Assembly (NCBI RefSeq): GCF_001028705.1
Contig: NZ_CP011770.1
Coordinates: forward strand, 313,501 to 377,500
DNA: 64,000 nt
Source of the DNA: Croceicoccus naphthovorans
GTDB lineage: Bacteria > Pseudomonadota > Alphaproteobacteria > Sphingomonadales > Sphingomonadaceae
Reading direction: 5' to 3'
Position 1 is the stretch's first letter. Each line of letters begins with the position of its first letter. This document shows positions 36,991 through 46,501 of this stretch, piece after piece. Under the pieces are notes generated by a model. That model saw nothing but the letters and a program-made list of their open reading frames with translations. It was not told the DNA's origin and ran no database searches. Both the position numbers and the translations under genes were made by a program.

Positions 36991-39213
36991 ATGGCCCAGA
37001 AGAATAGGCGGCAACAAGGCCGGCGCAGCAGGCAGCCCGAGACGACCGGATCATTCATGGGCCGGTGGGTAAAGCGGATCGTGCTGACCGGCGTTTTCGT
37101 CGGGCTGCTGGCGATCGGCGCTCTGTTCTTTGCGGTCTGGACGACGCAGAACTCGCTGCCGTCGTACTCTGCGCTGAAGGCCAGCGAACATGGCCAGACC
37201 ATCGTCGTCCACGCCGCCGACGGGCGTGAGATCGTGTCGATCGGGCCAAGCTATGGCCGCTGGCTGACTTACGACCAGATCCCCGAATCGATGCGCAACG
37301 CGATGATCGCGGTGGAGGATCGGCGGTTCTACGACCACTATGGCGTGGACCCCATCGGCATCGCGCGTTCGGTAAAGGTGCGCATCGACACCGGTGCGTT
37401 TCGGCAGGGCGGATCGACGATTACACAGCAGCTGGCGCGCAATATCTTCCTGTCGAGCAACAAGACGTTCGACCGCAAGGCGCGCGAGGCGATCCTGGCG
37501 CTGGCGCTGGAGCGCAAGTTCACCAAGCAGCAGATCCTGGAGCTCTATCTCAACAAGGTCTACTTCGGCGGCGGCGCATACGGCATCGATTCCGCCAGCC
37601 GCCTGTTCTTCAGCCATCCCGCCACCGAGCTGAGCGTGGGCGAGGCGGCGATCATTGCAGGTCTGGTCAAGGCCCCGTCGCGTTACTCGCCGACCGCCGA
37701 TGCAGAGGCCGCGGTCAGCCGCGCCAGTACCGTTCTGGCGCTGATGCAGCAGCAGGGCTTTATCTCTCCGGGTGAGGCGGCGGACGTCGATCTCGATACT
37801 ATCGAGCTGAAACCGGAATACGGCCAGAACTCGGTGCGGTACTTCACCGACTGGGTTCTGCCGCAGCTGGATTTCATCCTGCCCGAAACGTTCGAGCCGA
37901 TAGAGGTCTGGACCACGCTGGACGTCGGGATGCAGCGCGCCGCGACGGCGGCAATTCAGGCGAACGCACCGAAGGGTGCGCAGGGCGCGCTGGTCAGCAT
38001 GGACCGGGATGGTGCGATCCTGGCGATGGTCGGCGGCACCGACTATGTGAAGAGCAATTACAACCGCGCCACCGATGCGCTGCGCCAGCCGGGTTCGGCG
38101 TGGAAGCTGTTCGTTTACCTCGCCGCGCTGGAGGCCGGATTCACGCCCGACACCACGGTCGAGGACAAGCCAGTCACTATCGACGGATGGAGCCCCCGCA
38201 ACTCCGGCGGCAACTACGCGGGCGAGATCGACGTGCGGGCGGCCTTTGCCTATTCGAAGAACACGGTTGCGGCGCAACTGGGTGATGAAGTCGGCTTCGG
38301 CACCGTCGCCAGCATGGCGCAGCGGTTCGGCATTACTTCGCCGATTTCGACCTATCCCTCGATGGTGCTGGGCGCATCGGAAGTGCGCGTGATCGACCTG
38401 ACCCGCGCCTTTGCGGCGGTGGCGGCGAAGGGCAATTCGGTTGAGCCATACGCGATCACGCGCGTCACCACGGCCAGCGGCGAACTGCTGTACGAACGGC
38501 GCGCAAGCCGCGAGCAATTGCTGGTCGCGCCCTATGTCGCGGCGCAGATGACCGACCTTTTGCAGACGGCGGTCGCCACCGGCACCGGGCGCGCGGCGCA
38601 GATCGGACGGCCCGTTGCGGGCAAGACCGGGACGACCAGTTCGAACAAGGACGGCTGGTTTCTTGGATTTTCCAGCGGGATCACCACTGGCGTATGGATG
38701 GGCCGTGACGATGCGAAGCGGGTACCCGGCCTGCAAGGCGGCACCGCGCCCGCGCGCGCCTTTGCCGATTACATGAAATTCGCCGTCGCCAAGCGCCCCG
38801 TCGAGGAATTCGAGACCGAGGCGAAGTTGCCTGCATGGCAGCTGGAACCCGATGACGAGGCCTGGTTCGGATCGCCGGGCGACTATTACTTCGTCGACGA
38901 AAACGGCAACCGCATCGAACCCTATGGCGGCGGTCCCGACGGCGAATACATGGCCCCGCCTGACGACGGCTGGCGCCCCGGCGATCCGCCGCGCAGCGGT
39001 GCCGGCGATGGCTATGGCCCGGATGGGACCGTGCCCGCGGCTCCCCCGGCGGTCGATGAGGATTTCCTTGACCGTGCGACCGGGCGCGAGGATTCGCAGC
39101 AGCCCCAACGGCGGCAACAGCAGAGCGCGAACGATGCGGTTCAGCCAAACCGGCAGACCGGGCCGAGCGGGATGCGGATCGTGGAAATGCCCAAGGCGAA
39201 TTCGGGCCAGTAG
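36991..39213 (+). CDS. Class A penicillin-binding protein (PBP1a-like)
   Basis: A 740-residue bifunctional peptidoglycan synthase. A short basic cytoplasmic tail and anchor (about 28-50), then the GT51 glycosyltransferase with EDRRFYDH (E109) and QGGSTITQQL (138-147), then the transpeptidase with SAWK (S368, K371), SKN (421-423) and KTG (544-546). The C-terminal 115 residues are acidic, Gly/Pro/Gln-rich and disordered, ending in a PQRRQQQ patch. No OB domain of the E. coli PBP1a kind is obvious. A terminator shared with degP follows. Confidence 0.95.
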   Translation: MAQKNRRQQGRRSRQPETTGSFMGRWVKRIVLTGVFVGLLAIGALFFAVWTTQNSLPSYSALKASEHGQTIVVHAADGREIVSIGPSYGRWLTYDQIPESMRNAMIAVEDRRFYDHYGVDPIGIARSVKVRIDTGAFRQGGSTITQQLARNIFLSSNKTFDRKAREAILALALERKFTKQQILELYLNKVYFGGGAYGIDSASRLFFSHPATELSVGEAAIIAGLVKAPSRYSPTADAEAAVSRASTVLALMQQQGFISPGEAADVDLDTIELKPEYGQNSVRYFTDWVLPQLDFILPETFEPIEVWTTLDVGMQRAATAAIQANAPKGAQGALVSMDRDGAILAMVGGTDYVKSNYNRATDALRQPGSAWKLFVYLAALEAGFTPDTTVEDKPVTIDGWSPRNSGGNYAGEIDVRAAFAYSKNTVAAQLGDEVGFGTVASMAQRFGITSPISTYPSMVLGASEVRVIDLTRAFAAVAAKGNSVEPYAITRVTTASGELLYERRASREQLLVAPYVAAQMTDLLQTAVATGTGRAAQIGRPVAGKTGTTSSNKDGWFLGFSSGITTGVWMGRDDAKRVPGLQGGTAPARAFADYMKFAVAKRPVEEFETEAKLPAWQLEPDDEAWFGSPGDYYFVDENGNRIEPYGGGPDGEYMAPPDDGWRPGDPPRSGAGDGYGPDGTVPAAPPAVDEDFLDRATGREDSQQPQRRQQQSANDAVQPNRQTGPSGMRIVEMPKANSGQ

Positions 39214-39230
39214 CCCGCATCCGACCAAAC

Positions 39231-39268
39231 AAAAGGGCCGCCCCGGAAGCCCCGGCGCGGCCCTTTCC
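39231..39268. terminator. Bidirectional terminator between PBP and degP
   Basis: A 10-bp stem AAAGGGCCGC (39232-39241) with GCGGCCCTTT (39257-39266) lies between the convergent genes. T-rich sequence is present on both sides (TTTCCGTTT on plus; TTTTGTTT on minus), so it can stop both transcripts. Confidence 0.85.
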
Positions 39269-39289
39269 GTTTCCGGCGGTGCGCCGCGA

Positions 39290-40825
39290 TCAGCGCATGC
39301 GCAGCGGCACGTAGATCGCGGGCTGGCCCCGGCGCTGTACGCGCAGCAGCACGGCTTCGCGCTTGTCGTTCTTGGCGCTGCGCACGATACCTTCCAGTTC
39401 CGAGACCGAGCCGACTTCCTGATAGTTCGCGGTCAGCACGATATCACCGCGGCGCAGGCCCTTGCCGGCGGCGTCGCTGCTGTTGTCGACGGCCGCGATG
39501 ACCAGCCCTTTGGTATCCTCCGAAACGCCCAGCTGGCGCGCGATCTGCGCGGTCAGCGGCGTAACCGACAGGCCCAGAGTTTCGGCAATGAACGACTGGT
39601 CGCCATCGGTGCGCGGGTTGGCATAGCCGTCCTCGCCATTGTCGTCCGGGTTGGCGAAGTTCTGTTGCAGCTCGTCCTCGCTGGGCCGGGTGTCGACCGT
39701 GGCGGTGATCGTCATGCGCTTACCTTCGCGCATGATCTCTACCGGGATGCGGGTGCCGGGCTTCGTATTGGCGACGATGTAGGACAGCGTCTGTTCCGGC
39801 GTGACGTCCTTGCCCGCGACCTTGGTCACCACGTCGCCCGCGCGCAGCCCGGCCTTGGCTGCGGCGCCGCCGGGAACGACCGACTGGATGAATTCGCCAC
39901 GGTTGTGCGGAATGCCCAGCGATGCGGCGAGGTCTTCGCTGACCGGCTGGATCTGAATGCCGAGGTATCCGCGCTCGATAGCTTCGCCCGCAATCAGCTT
40001 GCGCACGATCGGTTCGGCAGTTTCGGCGGGGATGGCGAAACCGATGCCCACGCTGCCCCCGGTGGGCGAGAAGATGGCGTTGTTGATGCCGATGACGTTG
40101 CCGCCCATATCGAACATCGGCCCGCCGGAATTGCCCCGGTTGATCGCGGCATCGGTCTGCAGATAACGGTCATAGGCACCGCCGCCGCCGGTGGCGCGAT
40201 AGACGGCGGAGATGATCCCGCTCGTCACCGTCCCGCCAAGGCCGAAGGGGTTGCCGATGGCGATGATCCAGTCGCCCACGCGCGCCTGACGCGAATCGCC
40301 GAAGTTCACGAAGGGGAAGGGCTTGTCGCGCTTGATCTTCAGCACGGCGAGGTCGGACTGCGCATCGGTGCCGACCAGTTCGGCATCGTATTCGGTGCCG
40401 TCGGTGGTGGTGACGGTGATCGCCTCGATCGTGCCGTTGCGGCCCTGCGTGGCGACGACGTGGTTGTTGGTCACGACATAGCCGTCGGAGCTCATGATAA
40501 AGCCCGAACCGAGCGACTGCGCCTCACGCGTGGTCGGCTGGCCGCCGGGACCGCTGAACAGCCCTTCGAACGGGGTGCCCGCGAACGGGTTCTGCCCGCC
40601 GCCCTGCACCTGCACGCGCTGCCGGGTAGAGATGTTGACGACCGCCGGCTGAAGCTGTTCGGTCAGGTCGGCGAAACTTGCCGGCGCGCCGCTGCGCGGG
40701 ACGACGCGGGCCATCGTCGCATCGTCGTTCTGCGCAACTTGGGCCCCGGCGGGAAATCCGGTGGCAAGGGAAACCGCCGCTCCGCCAAGAAGCAGGGCGG
40801 TGGTGAGCGTGTAGGCATAGCGCAC
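39290..40825 (-). CDS. degP: DegP/HtrA-family periplasmic serine protease
   Basis: A 511-residue periplasmic protease and chaperone. A signal peptide (1-29, cleavage near GAQVAQ) is followed by a trypsin-like domain with His122 (TNNHVV), Asp158 (SDLAVL) and Ser233 (GNSGGP), then two PDZ domains (about 265-365 and 400-505). GTG 40825 is chosen because AAGAGGA is nine bases upstream; a TTG at 40849 would add 8 residues. The hflK-hflC operon precedes it on the same strand with 138 bases between, so envelope quality-control genes are grouped. Confidence 0.95.
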   Translation of the reverse strand: MRYAYTLTTALLLGGAAVSLATGFPAGAQVAQNDDATMARVVPRSGAPASFADLTEQLQPAVVNISTRQRVQVQGGGQNPFAGTPFEGLFSGPGGQPTTREAQSLGSGFIMSSDGYVVTNNHVVATQGRNGTIEAITVTTTDGTEYDAELVGTDAQSDLAVLKIKRDKPFPFVNFGDSRQARVGDWIIAIGNPFGLGGTVTSGIISAVYRATGGGGAYDRYLQTDAAINRGNSGGPMFDMGGNVIGINNAIFSPTGGSVGIGFAIPAETAEPIVRKLIAGEAIERGYLGIQIQPVSEDLAASLGIPHNRGEFIQSVVPGGAAAKAGLRAGDVVTKVAGKDVTPEQTLSYIVANTKPGTRIPVEIMREGKRMTITATVDTRPSEDELQQNFANPDDNGEDGYANPRTDGDQSFIAETLGLSVTPLTAQIARQLGVSEDTKGLVIAAVDNSSDAAGKGLRRGDIVLTANYQEVGSVSELEGIVRSAKNDKREAVLLRVQRRGQPAIYVPLRMR

Positions 40826-40963
40826 GTCGTGAATTCCTCTTCGTATCAAGTCTGTCCTGCCGCCGTGCTTGTTCGCGCAGGTCGCGGGCGCGGCGGCGAT
40901 ATCAGTCCCTTTGCCTATTCCAGACCCCCGGTCCTTAACGCCGATTGAATGGCACCCTTGCGA

Positions 40964-41812
40964 TCAGCGGCCGGTGCCGCGGAACTGGCGCAGGTACTCG
41001 TTATCGGGCGACAGGACGATTGAGCTGTTATCGCTGTCGTTAGAGAACACCGTGTCATAGCTCTGCATCGCGCGGTAGAAATCGTAGAAGTTCGGGTCCT
41101 TGTTGAATGCCGCGGCATACGTCTGCGCGGCCTCAGCCTCTGCCTCTGCGCGGATGATCTGTGCCGCCTTGGACCCTTGCGCGCGGATCGTGTCCGATTC
41201 CTGCTTACGTGCGGTTTCCATCCGGGTGTACGCGGTTTCCAGCGGACGTCCGGCGGGAAGATCGGCCCGTTTGATCCGCACGTCGATCACCTGAACCCCG
41301 TATTCGCGGGCTTCCTTGTCGAGACCTTCCTTGATTTCATTCATCGCTGCGCCGCGTTCGGCGGTCAGCAGGGCCTGAAAGCTGCGGGTACCGAGCCGCT
41401 GGCGCAGAACCGAGTTCAGGATGGGGCGCAGCTGCTCCTCGACCCGGGCGGTTGAACCGGCGGTCTGGACCAGCCTTGTCGGGTCGATGACGCGGTAGCG
41501 GGCATAGGCGTCAACTTCCAGGCGGCGCTGGTCGCGGCTGAGCACTTCCTGCCGCTGCATGTCGACGGCAAGGATCTGACGCGAAACGAAGACGACCCGG
41601 TCGATCAGAGGCACGCGGTACCAGACGCCTGCGCCGGTATTGCCGTAATCGAGGTCGGGTCGGAATTTGTTGACCACGTCGATCGGTTTACCGTTGCGCA
41701 CGATCACCGCCTGCTTGGTTTCAGGCGTCACGAAGATGGAGGACAGCACCGCGACGATCGCTATGGCCAGTCCGATGACGACGCCCTTATGGTTTTGCCA
41801 GATGCTTTCCAT
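40964..41812 (-). CDS. hflC: FtsH-regulating membrane protein HflC
   Basis: A 282-residue SPFH protein with one N-terminal membrane anchor (GVVIGLAIAIVAVLSSIFV) that forms, with HflK, a large periplasmic cage around FtsH. The AxTxAxGxA-type heptads appear in the second half (DTIRAQGSKAAQIIRAEA). The start is ATG 41812, which overlaps the hflK stop as TGATG; a GTG at 41815 also overlaps. Confidence 0.95.
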   Translation of the reverse strand: MESIWQNHKGVVIGLAIAIVAVLSSIFVTPETKQAVIVRNGKPIDVVNKFRPDLDYGNTGAGVWYRVPLIDRVVFVSRQILAVDMQRQEVLSRDQRRLEVDAYARYRVIDPTRLVQTAGSTARVEEQLRPILNSVLRQRLGTRSFQALLTAERGAAMNEIKEGLDKEAREYGVQVIDVRIKRADLPAGRPLETAYTRMETARKQESDTIRAQGSKAAQIIRAEAEAEAAQTYAAAFNKDPNFYDFYRAMQSYDTVFSNDSDNSSIVLSPDNEYLRQFRGTGR

Positions 41813-42957
41813 CACTCGCTCTCCTCACGGTTCGAGTTCGAGGATGCCCTGCGGTTGACCTCGGGCAGGGGCAGGTAGGGCACGACGCCGTCGGCTTCGA
41901 TTATCGTCTTGTCGGTCTTGGACAGCACGCGTTCCATCGTTTCGTAATACATGCGGCGCTTGGTCACCTCAGGGGCAAGGCGATACTCGGCATAGACTTT
42001 ATCGAATGCCTCTGCCTCGCCCTCGGCGCGTGCGGTTACCTGTTCGGCCCATGCGCGTGCGCGGTTGATGTCGGATTGCGCGTCCTGCTGCGCGGCGAGG
42101 ACTTCGCGGAAGGCGTTGACCACGGCTTCGGGCGGGTCGGCCTTCTTGATCTCGACACCCTGCACGGCAATTCCCGCGCCATACGCATCGAGCAGCGCCT
42201 GCATCCGGGTGCGCACGCTCTGTTCCACTTGCGCACGGCCCGAGCCGGATAGCGCATCGTCCAGGGTCACTTCGGCGATTGAGGCACGCATCGCCGCCTC
42301 TGCCACTTCCTTAACGGCATTGTCAGGATCGCCGATCTGGAAGGTGTAGAGTTTCAGATCCTTGATGTTCCAGCGCACGATATAAGACAGGTCGACCAGA
42401 TTCTGATCGCCGGTCAGCATCAGCTTCTCGGCCTCGCCTTCGGGAATTGTGTCGGTGCGGATAGAGGTAACGTCCTCGATCTCCACGCTCTGAATCGGCC
42501 AAGGCAAGGAAAACTTCAGGCCGGATGTCATCGTGCGGCTGTATTGACCGGCGGTCGTGACGATGCCTTCCTCCTTGGGGCCGATCTGGTGGACCGAGCT
42601 GATCAGGAACCACCCCGCGATGACGCCGATGGCGATCAGCGGTGCCCAGCTCTTGCCGCCTGGGGCCTGCGGCATGCGCGGGAAATTGCCGCCGCCGCCA
42701 CCGCCGCCGCGCCGGGCCTGCCGGTGCTTGAACAAGTCCTCGATATTGGCGGCGCGGCGCGGTCCATCCTCGCCGTCGCCGGGCAGCCAGGGGTTGCGCG
42801 GCTTGTTGCCGCCTTCCGCGCTGGGCGTCTCTTCTGGAGCCGGGTCATCGCCCTCGCCACCTTCGTTACCGCCGCGCGGGCCGGGGTTAGAGCCCCAGGG
42901 ACTCTTGCCGGCCATTGCCAAAATGCTGTCCTTCCAGGACCCACCCGTGTGTTTCAT
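41812..42957 (-). CDS. hflK: FtsH-regulating membrane protein HflK
   Basis: A 381-residue SPFH protein, partner of HflC. The first 110 residues are a Gly/Pro-rich cytoplasmic tail with a poly-Gly run and the phrase GKSPWGSNPGPRGGNE, then an anchor (LIAIGVIAGWFLISSV), SPFH domain and coiled-coil. ATAAGGAGT precedes ATG 42957. Divergent from apbC with 123 bases between. Confidence 0.95.
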   Translation of the reverse strand: MKHTGGSWKDSILAMAGKSPWGSNPGPRGGNEGGEGDDPAPEETPSAEGGNKPRNPWLPGDGEDGPRRAANIEDLFKHRQARRGGGGGGGNFPRMPQAPGGKSWAPLIAIGVIAGWFLISSVHQIGPKEEGIVTTAGQYSRTMTSGLKFSLPWPIQSVEIEDVTSIRTDTIPEGEAEKLMLTGDQNLVDLSYIVRWNIKDLKLYTFQIGDPDNAVKEVAEAAMRASIAEVTLDDALSGSGRAQVEQSVRTRMQALLDAYGAGIAVQGVEIKKADPPEAVVNAFREVLAAQQDAQSDINRARAWAEQVTARAEGEAEAFDKVYAEYRLAPEVTKRRMYYETMERVLSKTDKTIIEADGVVPYLPLPEVNRRASSNSNREESE

Positions 42958-43080
42958 GACACTCCTTATAAGTATCGTGCCGCGCAAAAACAGGGGTTCC
43001 GGCATTGGAATTTCGCCGCAATGGTGAGAAGAGGCGCCGCAGACCCCACTGTCACAGCCGATACGCGAGTTTTCCTGCCC

Positions 43081-44100
43081 ATGACTTCCCCCGCCAGACC
43101 AGACGAAACCGCCGTTCGACAGGCGCTTGCCAAGGCGGTGGGCGATCGGCTGGCCAGCATGCGGCTGGGCGCGGAATCGCTGACCGTGGTGCTGGAAGTG
43201 GGCGGGCTGGACACGTTGGGGCGTGACAAGCTGGAGATCGCGGTGCGCGGCGCGCTGCACGGATTGGGCGACCTGCCCCCGCTGCGCATCGCCCAGATGG
43301 CGGAGCGGGGCGAGACGGTTGCGCCCAAGAAGCCGCGCATCATCGCAGTCGGATCGGGCAAGGGCGGGGTCGGCAAGTCGACCGTGTCCGCCAATATTGC
43401 CGTGGCGCTGGCCCGCATGGGCGTAAAGGTCGGGCTGGTCGATGCCGACATCTACGGTCCCTCACAACCGCGCCTTATGGCAAGCGAGGGCGAACGTCCG
43501 ACCGCCAAGGACAAGACGCTGAACCCCGTGCCCACGCGCTATGGCGTGCCGATGCTGTCGATGGGGCACCTGGCAGAGCCGGGGCAGGCGATCGCGTGGC
43601 GCGGGCCGATGGCGGGCAATGCGCTGGCGCAGCTGATCGAAGCGGATTGGGGCGATGTGGACACGCTGGTCGTCGACCTGCCGCCCGGCACCGGCGACGT
43701 GCAGTTGACGATGATCCAGCGGTTCAAGCCTGCGGGTGCGGTGATCGTCTCCACGCCGCAGGATCTGGCCCTGATGGATGCGACCCGCGCTATCGGCCTG
43801 TTCGACAAGGCGGGCGTGCCGGTGATCGGCATGGTGGAGAACATGGCGGGCTATGCCTGTCCGCATTGCGGCGAAGTCAGCGATCCCTTCGGACAGGGTG
43901 GGGCGGAAGCGGCGGCGAAGACGATGGGCTACGATTTTCTCGGTCGCATTCCGCTGACGCTGAATATCCGTGCCGCCAGCGATGCGGGACAGCCGCCCGC
44001 CGCCGGGGATGACGACGCAGGCGCGCCCTTTGTGGCCATCGCGGGCAAGGTGGCGGACTGGCTCAAGGCCAATGCTGATGCGGAGCCGGTGACCGCATGA
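43081..44100 (+). CDS. apbC: Mrp/ApbC-family Fe-S cluster carrier ATPase
   Basis: A 339-residue P-loop protein that binds and passes on [4Fe-4S] clusters. An N-terminal DUF59/MIP18-like part (about 10-80) precedes the deviant Walker A GKGGVGKS (93-100) and the Cys pair C260/C263 (ACPHCGE) that holds the cluster at a dimer interface. ATG 43081 is likely; ATG 43021 would add 20 residues. Its stop overlaps the start of the molybdenum-hydroxylase gene (ATGA). Confidence 0.93.
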   Translation: MTSPARPDETAVRQALAKAVGDRLASMRLGAESLTVVLEVGGLDTLGRDKLEIAVRGALHGLGDLPPLRIAQMAERGETVAPKKPRIIAVGSGKGGVGKSTVSANIAVALARMGVKVGLVDADIYGPSQPRLMASEGERPTAKDKTLNPVPTRYGVPMLSMGHLAEPGQAIAWRGPMAGNALAQLIEADWGDVDTLVVDLPPGTGDVQLTMIQRFKPAGAVIVSTPQDLALMDATRAIGLFDKAGVPVIGMVENMAGYACPHCGEVSDPFGQGGAEAAAKTMGYDFLGRIPLTLNIRAASDAGQPPAAGDDDAGAPFVAIAGKVADWLKANADAEPVTA

Positions 44101-46496
44101 AGCTGTCGCGCCGCAAGCTGCTGGTCGGCGCCGCGGCGGGCGGCGGACTGATCGCGGCCTATGCGCTGTTGCCGCGCGACTATCCGGTGCCCTTGCCTGC
44201 GGGAGAGGGGGAGAACGCCTTCAACGCGTGGATCAAGATCGCGCGCACCGGCGTCGTCACCGTTGCCGTGCCGCAGCTGGAAATGGGCCAGGGCGCAACC
44301 ACGATCATCCCGCGCATCGCGGCAGAGGAACTGGGCGCGGACTGGCGGCAGGTTGCGGTCGAACCGGCAGCAATCAGCCCGGCCTATGCCGATCCGGTGC
44401 TGGCCGCACACTGGGCAGGCCTGCGTGGAACCTGGTTGCCGTCGTTCGCCGACGATCCCGACGATTTCCTTGCCAAGAACTTCGCCAGCCAGACCCGGCT
44501 GATGGCAACCGCTGCGGGCACCGGCATCGCCGCCTATGAAATGGCGATCCGCGAGGCTGCTGCAGGCGTGCGCGCGGTACTTGCCATGGCGGCGGCGGAA
44601 CGCTGGGGCGTCGCGTTCGAGGAGTGCGAGGCGCAGGCGGGTTTTATCGTCCACGGCGAAAAGGAACTGCGCTTCGGCGAACTGGCGGACGATGCCGCGC
44701 TGCTCAGCCCGCCCAGCCCCGCCGTGCTGCGTCCCGATCCACCATCGGACAACATGCCCGACCTGGTCGACGGAGCAGCCGTATACCCCCGGCTTGACGG
44801 GCCGTCGAAAGTCGATGGGTCTTTCCGGTTCGCCGGCGATATCCGGCTGCCCGAAATGGTCCACGCCGCCATCGCTCACGGCCCGCTGGCCAGTGCGACG
44901 CTTTCGGGCTTCAACGAAACGGCTGCGCGCACTGTCACCGGCTATATCGCCCGCGTCGAAGGCAAAGGCTGGCTCGCTGCCATCGGGTCAAGCCGCTGGG
45001 CCGCCGAAAAGGCGCTGGAGCGGATGAAGCCGCAGTTCAAGGCGGGGCGCGAACTGCCCGACAGCGCGGCGATCATGGCTGCGCTCGATAATGCACTGGA
45101 AAACGGCGAGCCCGAAGTCCTCAGCGAAGTGGGGCAAAGCGACGTCGCGCTCGAAGGGCTGGGCGTCTATGAGGCGCGCTACACGATGGCCCCCGCGCTG
45201 CACGGGACGATCGAGACGACCAGCGCGACCGCGCGGTTCACCGACGGGCGACTGGAGCTGTGGATGGCGGCGCAGGCCCCCGAACAGGCGCGCGAGGAAG
45301 CGGCGGCGGCTGTTGGCCTGACGCCGGACAAGGTGGTGCTTTACCCGGTCGGCGCGGGCGGCAGTTTCGACGCGCGGCTCGACCATCGCATCGCCCGCGA
45401 AGTGGCGGCCATTACCAAGGCCATCAAGCGCCCGGTGCAGCTCAGCTATTCGCGGCGGCAGGAACACCTGACCGCCCTGCCGCGCCCGCCGATGGTCGCC
45501 AAGGTCCGCGGCATCATCGGCCCCAACGGCACGATCCACGCGTGGCACGCCCGCACCGCCGCGCAGGCCGGAGCACGCGAGATGTTCGCCCGCCTGTTCG
45601 ACGGCCAGACGCCGGAGGAGGCGCATGATGCCGCCGCCGGACTGATCGACCCCGCCAATCTGTCGGGCATGGCCCCGCCCTATGCGATCCCGAACCTGAA
45701 GATCGAGAGCGTATCGGCAGAGACAAACCTTCCGGCAGGCCGGATGCGCGGCAATGCCGAGGCGCGGGCCTGCTTCGTGACCGAAAGTTTCCTCGACGAG
45801 ATGGCGCGGCAGGCGGGCGAGGAACCGCTGGGCTGGCGCATAGCTATGCTGGGCAACAATCCACGCCTGTTCGAATGCCTGCAAGGCGTGGCACAGCTGG
45901 GCGAATGGGACGGCGGCAGCGATGGCAGCGCGCAAGGGCTAGCTTGCTGGCAGATGCCCGACCCGGCGGGACAGGAAGGCGGAGGCGGCACTATTGCGGT
46001 GATCGTCCGGGCGCGTCCGGGCGAGAACGGGGTCGACGTGTCCAGCATTTCCGCATGGTGCGATATCGGGCGGATCGTGCATTATGACATCGCAGCCCAG
46101 CAGATAGAGGGCGGGCTGATCTTCGGCCTGAACGCCGCGCTGGGCCTTGGCGTCACTTATGATAGCGGCATGCCGCGCGAACGGACTTTGGCGGATTTGC
46201 GCCTCAACCCGCTGGGCCGCACGCCGGAGATCAGCGTGGGTTTTGCGCAAAGCGATGCGCCGCCGTTCGATCCGGGCGAACTGGGCATGGTCGCGGTGGC
46301 CCCGGCGCTGTGCAATGCACTGCGATCCGCCACCGGCAACCGGTTCCGCGACCTGCCGATACCGGTCGGGCAGGTCACCTTGGCCCCTGCGCCCGTTGCC
46401 GAAACACCCGCGACGCCGACAGATGGCGAAAGCGAAGCGGCGGTGCCCGAACCCGAGCCCTCGGTCCTGCCCGATGGCAGCGTGGCCGAGGATTAA
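44097..46496 (+). CDS. Molybdopterin-binding subunit, xanthine dehydrogenase family (isoquinoline 1-oxidoreductase beta-like)
   Basis: A 799-residue large subunit of a molybdenum hydroxylase. A twin-arginine signal (SRRKLLVGAAAGGGL, 4-18) sends it folded to the periplasm. The molybdopterin motifs are MGQGATT near the N-terminus, RGNAEARACFVTESF near residue 545, and a late GELGMVAVAPA segment, where the Glu before LGMV is at the catalytic-Glu position. The C-terminus is Pro/Glu-rich. The usual [2Fe-2S] small subunit gene is not adjacent. It is translationally coupled to apbC. Confidence 0.9.
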   Translation: MKLSRRKLLVGAAAGGGLIAAYALLPRDYPVPLPAGEGENAFNAWIKIARTGVVTVAVPQLEMGQGATTIIPRIAAEELGADWRQVAVEPAAISPAYADPVLAAHWAGLRGTWLPSFADDPDDFLAKNFASQTRLMATAAGTGIAAYEMAIREAAAGVRAVLAMAAAERWGVAFEECEAQAGFIVHGEKELRFGELADDAALLSPPSPAVLRPDPPSDNMPDLVDGAAVYPRLDGPSKVDGSFRFAGDIRLPEMVHAAIAHGPLASATLSGFNETAARTVTGYIARVEGKGWLAAIGSSRWAAEKALERMKPQFKAGRELPDSAAIMAALDNALENGEPEVLSEVGQSDVALEGLGVYEARYTMAPALHGTIETTSATARFTDGRLELWMAAQAPEQAREEAAAAVGLTPDKVVLYPVGAGGSFDARLDHRIAREVAAITKAIKRPVQLSYSRRQEHLTALPRPPMVAKVRGIIGPNGTIHAWHARTAAQAGAREMFARLFDGQTPEEAHDAAAGLIDPANLSGMAPPYAIPNLKIESVSAETNLPAGRMRGNAEARACFVTESFLDEMARQAGEEPLGWRIAMLGNNPRLFECLQGVAQLGEWDGGSDGSAQGLACWQMPDPAGQEGGGGTIAVIVRARPGENGVDVSSISAWCDIGRIVHYDIAAQQIEGGLIFGLNAALGLGVTYDSGMPRERTLADLRLNPLGRTPEISVGFAQSDAPPFDPGELGMVAVAPALCNALRSATGNRFRDLPIPVGQVTLAPAPVAETPATPTDGESEAAVPEPEPSVLPDGSVAED

Positions 46497-46501
46497 GCCC
46501 G

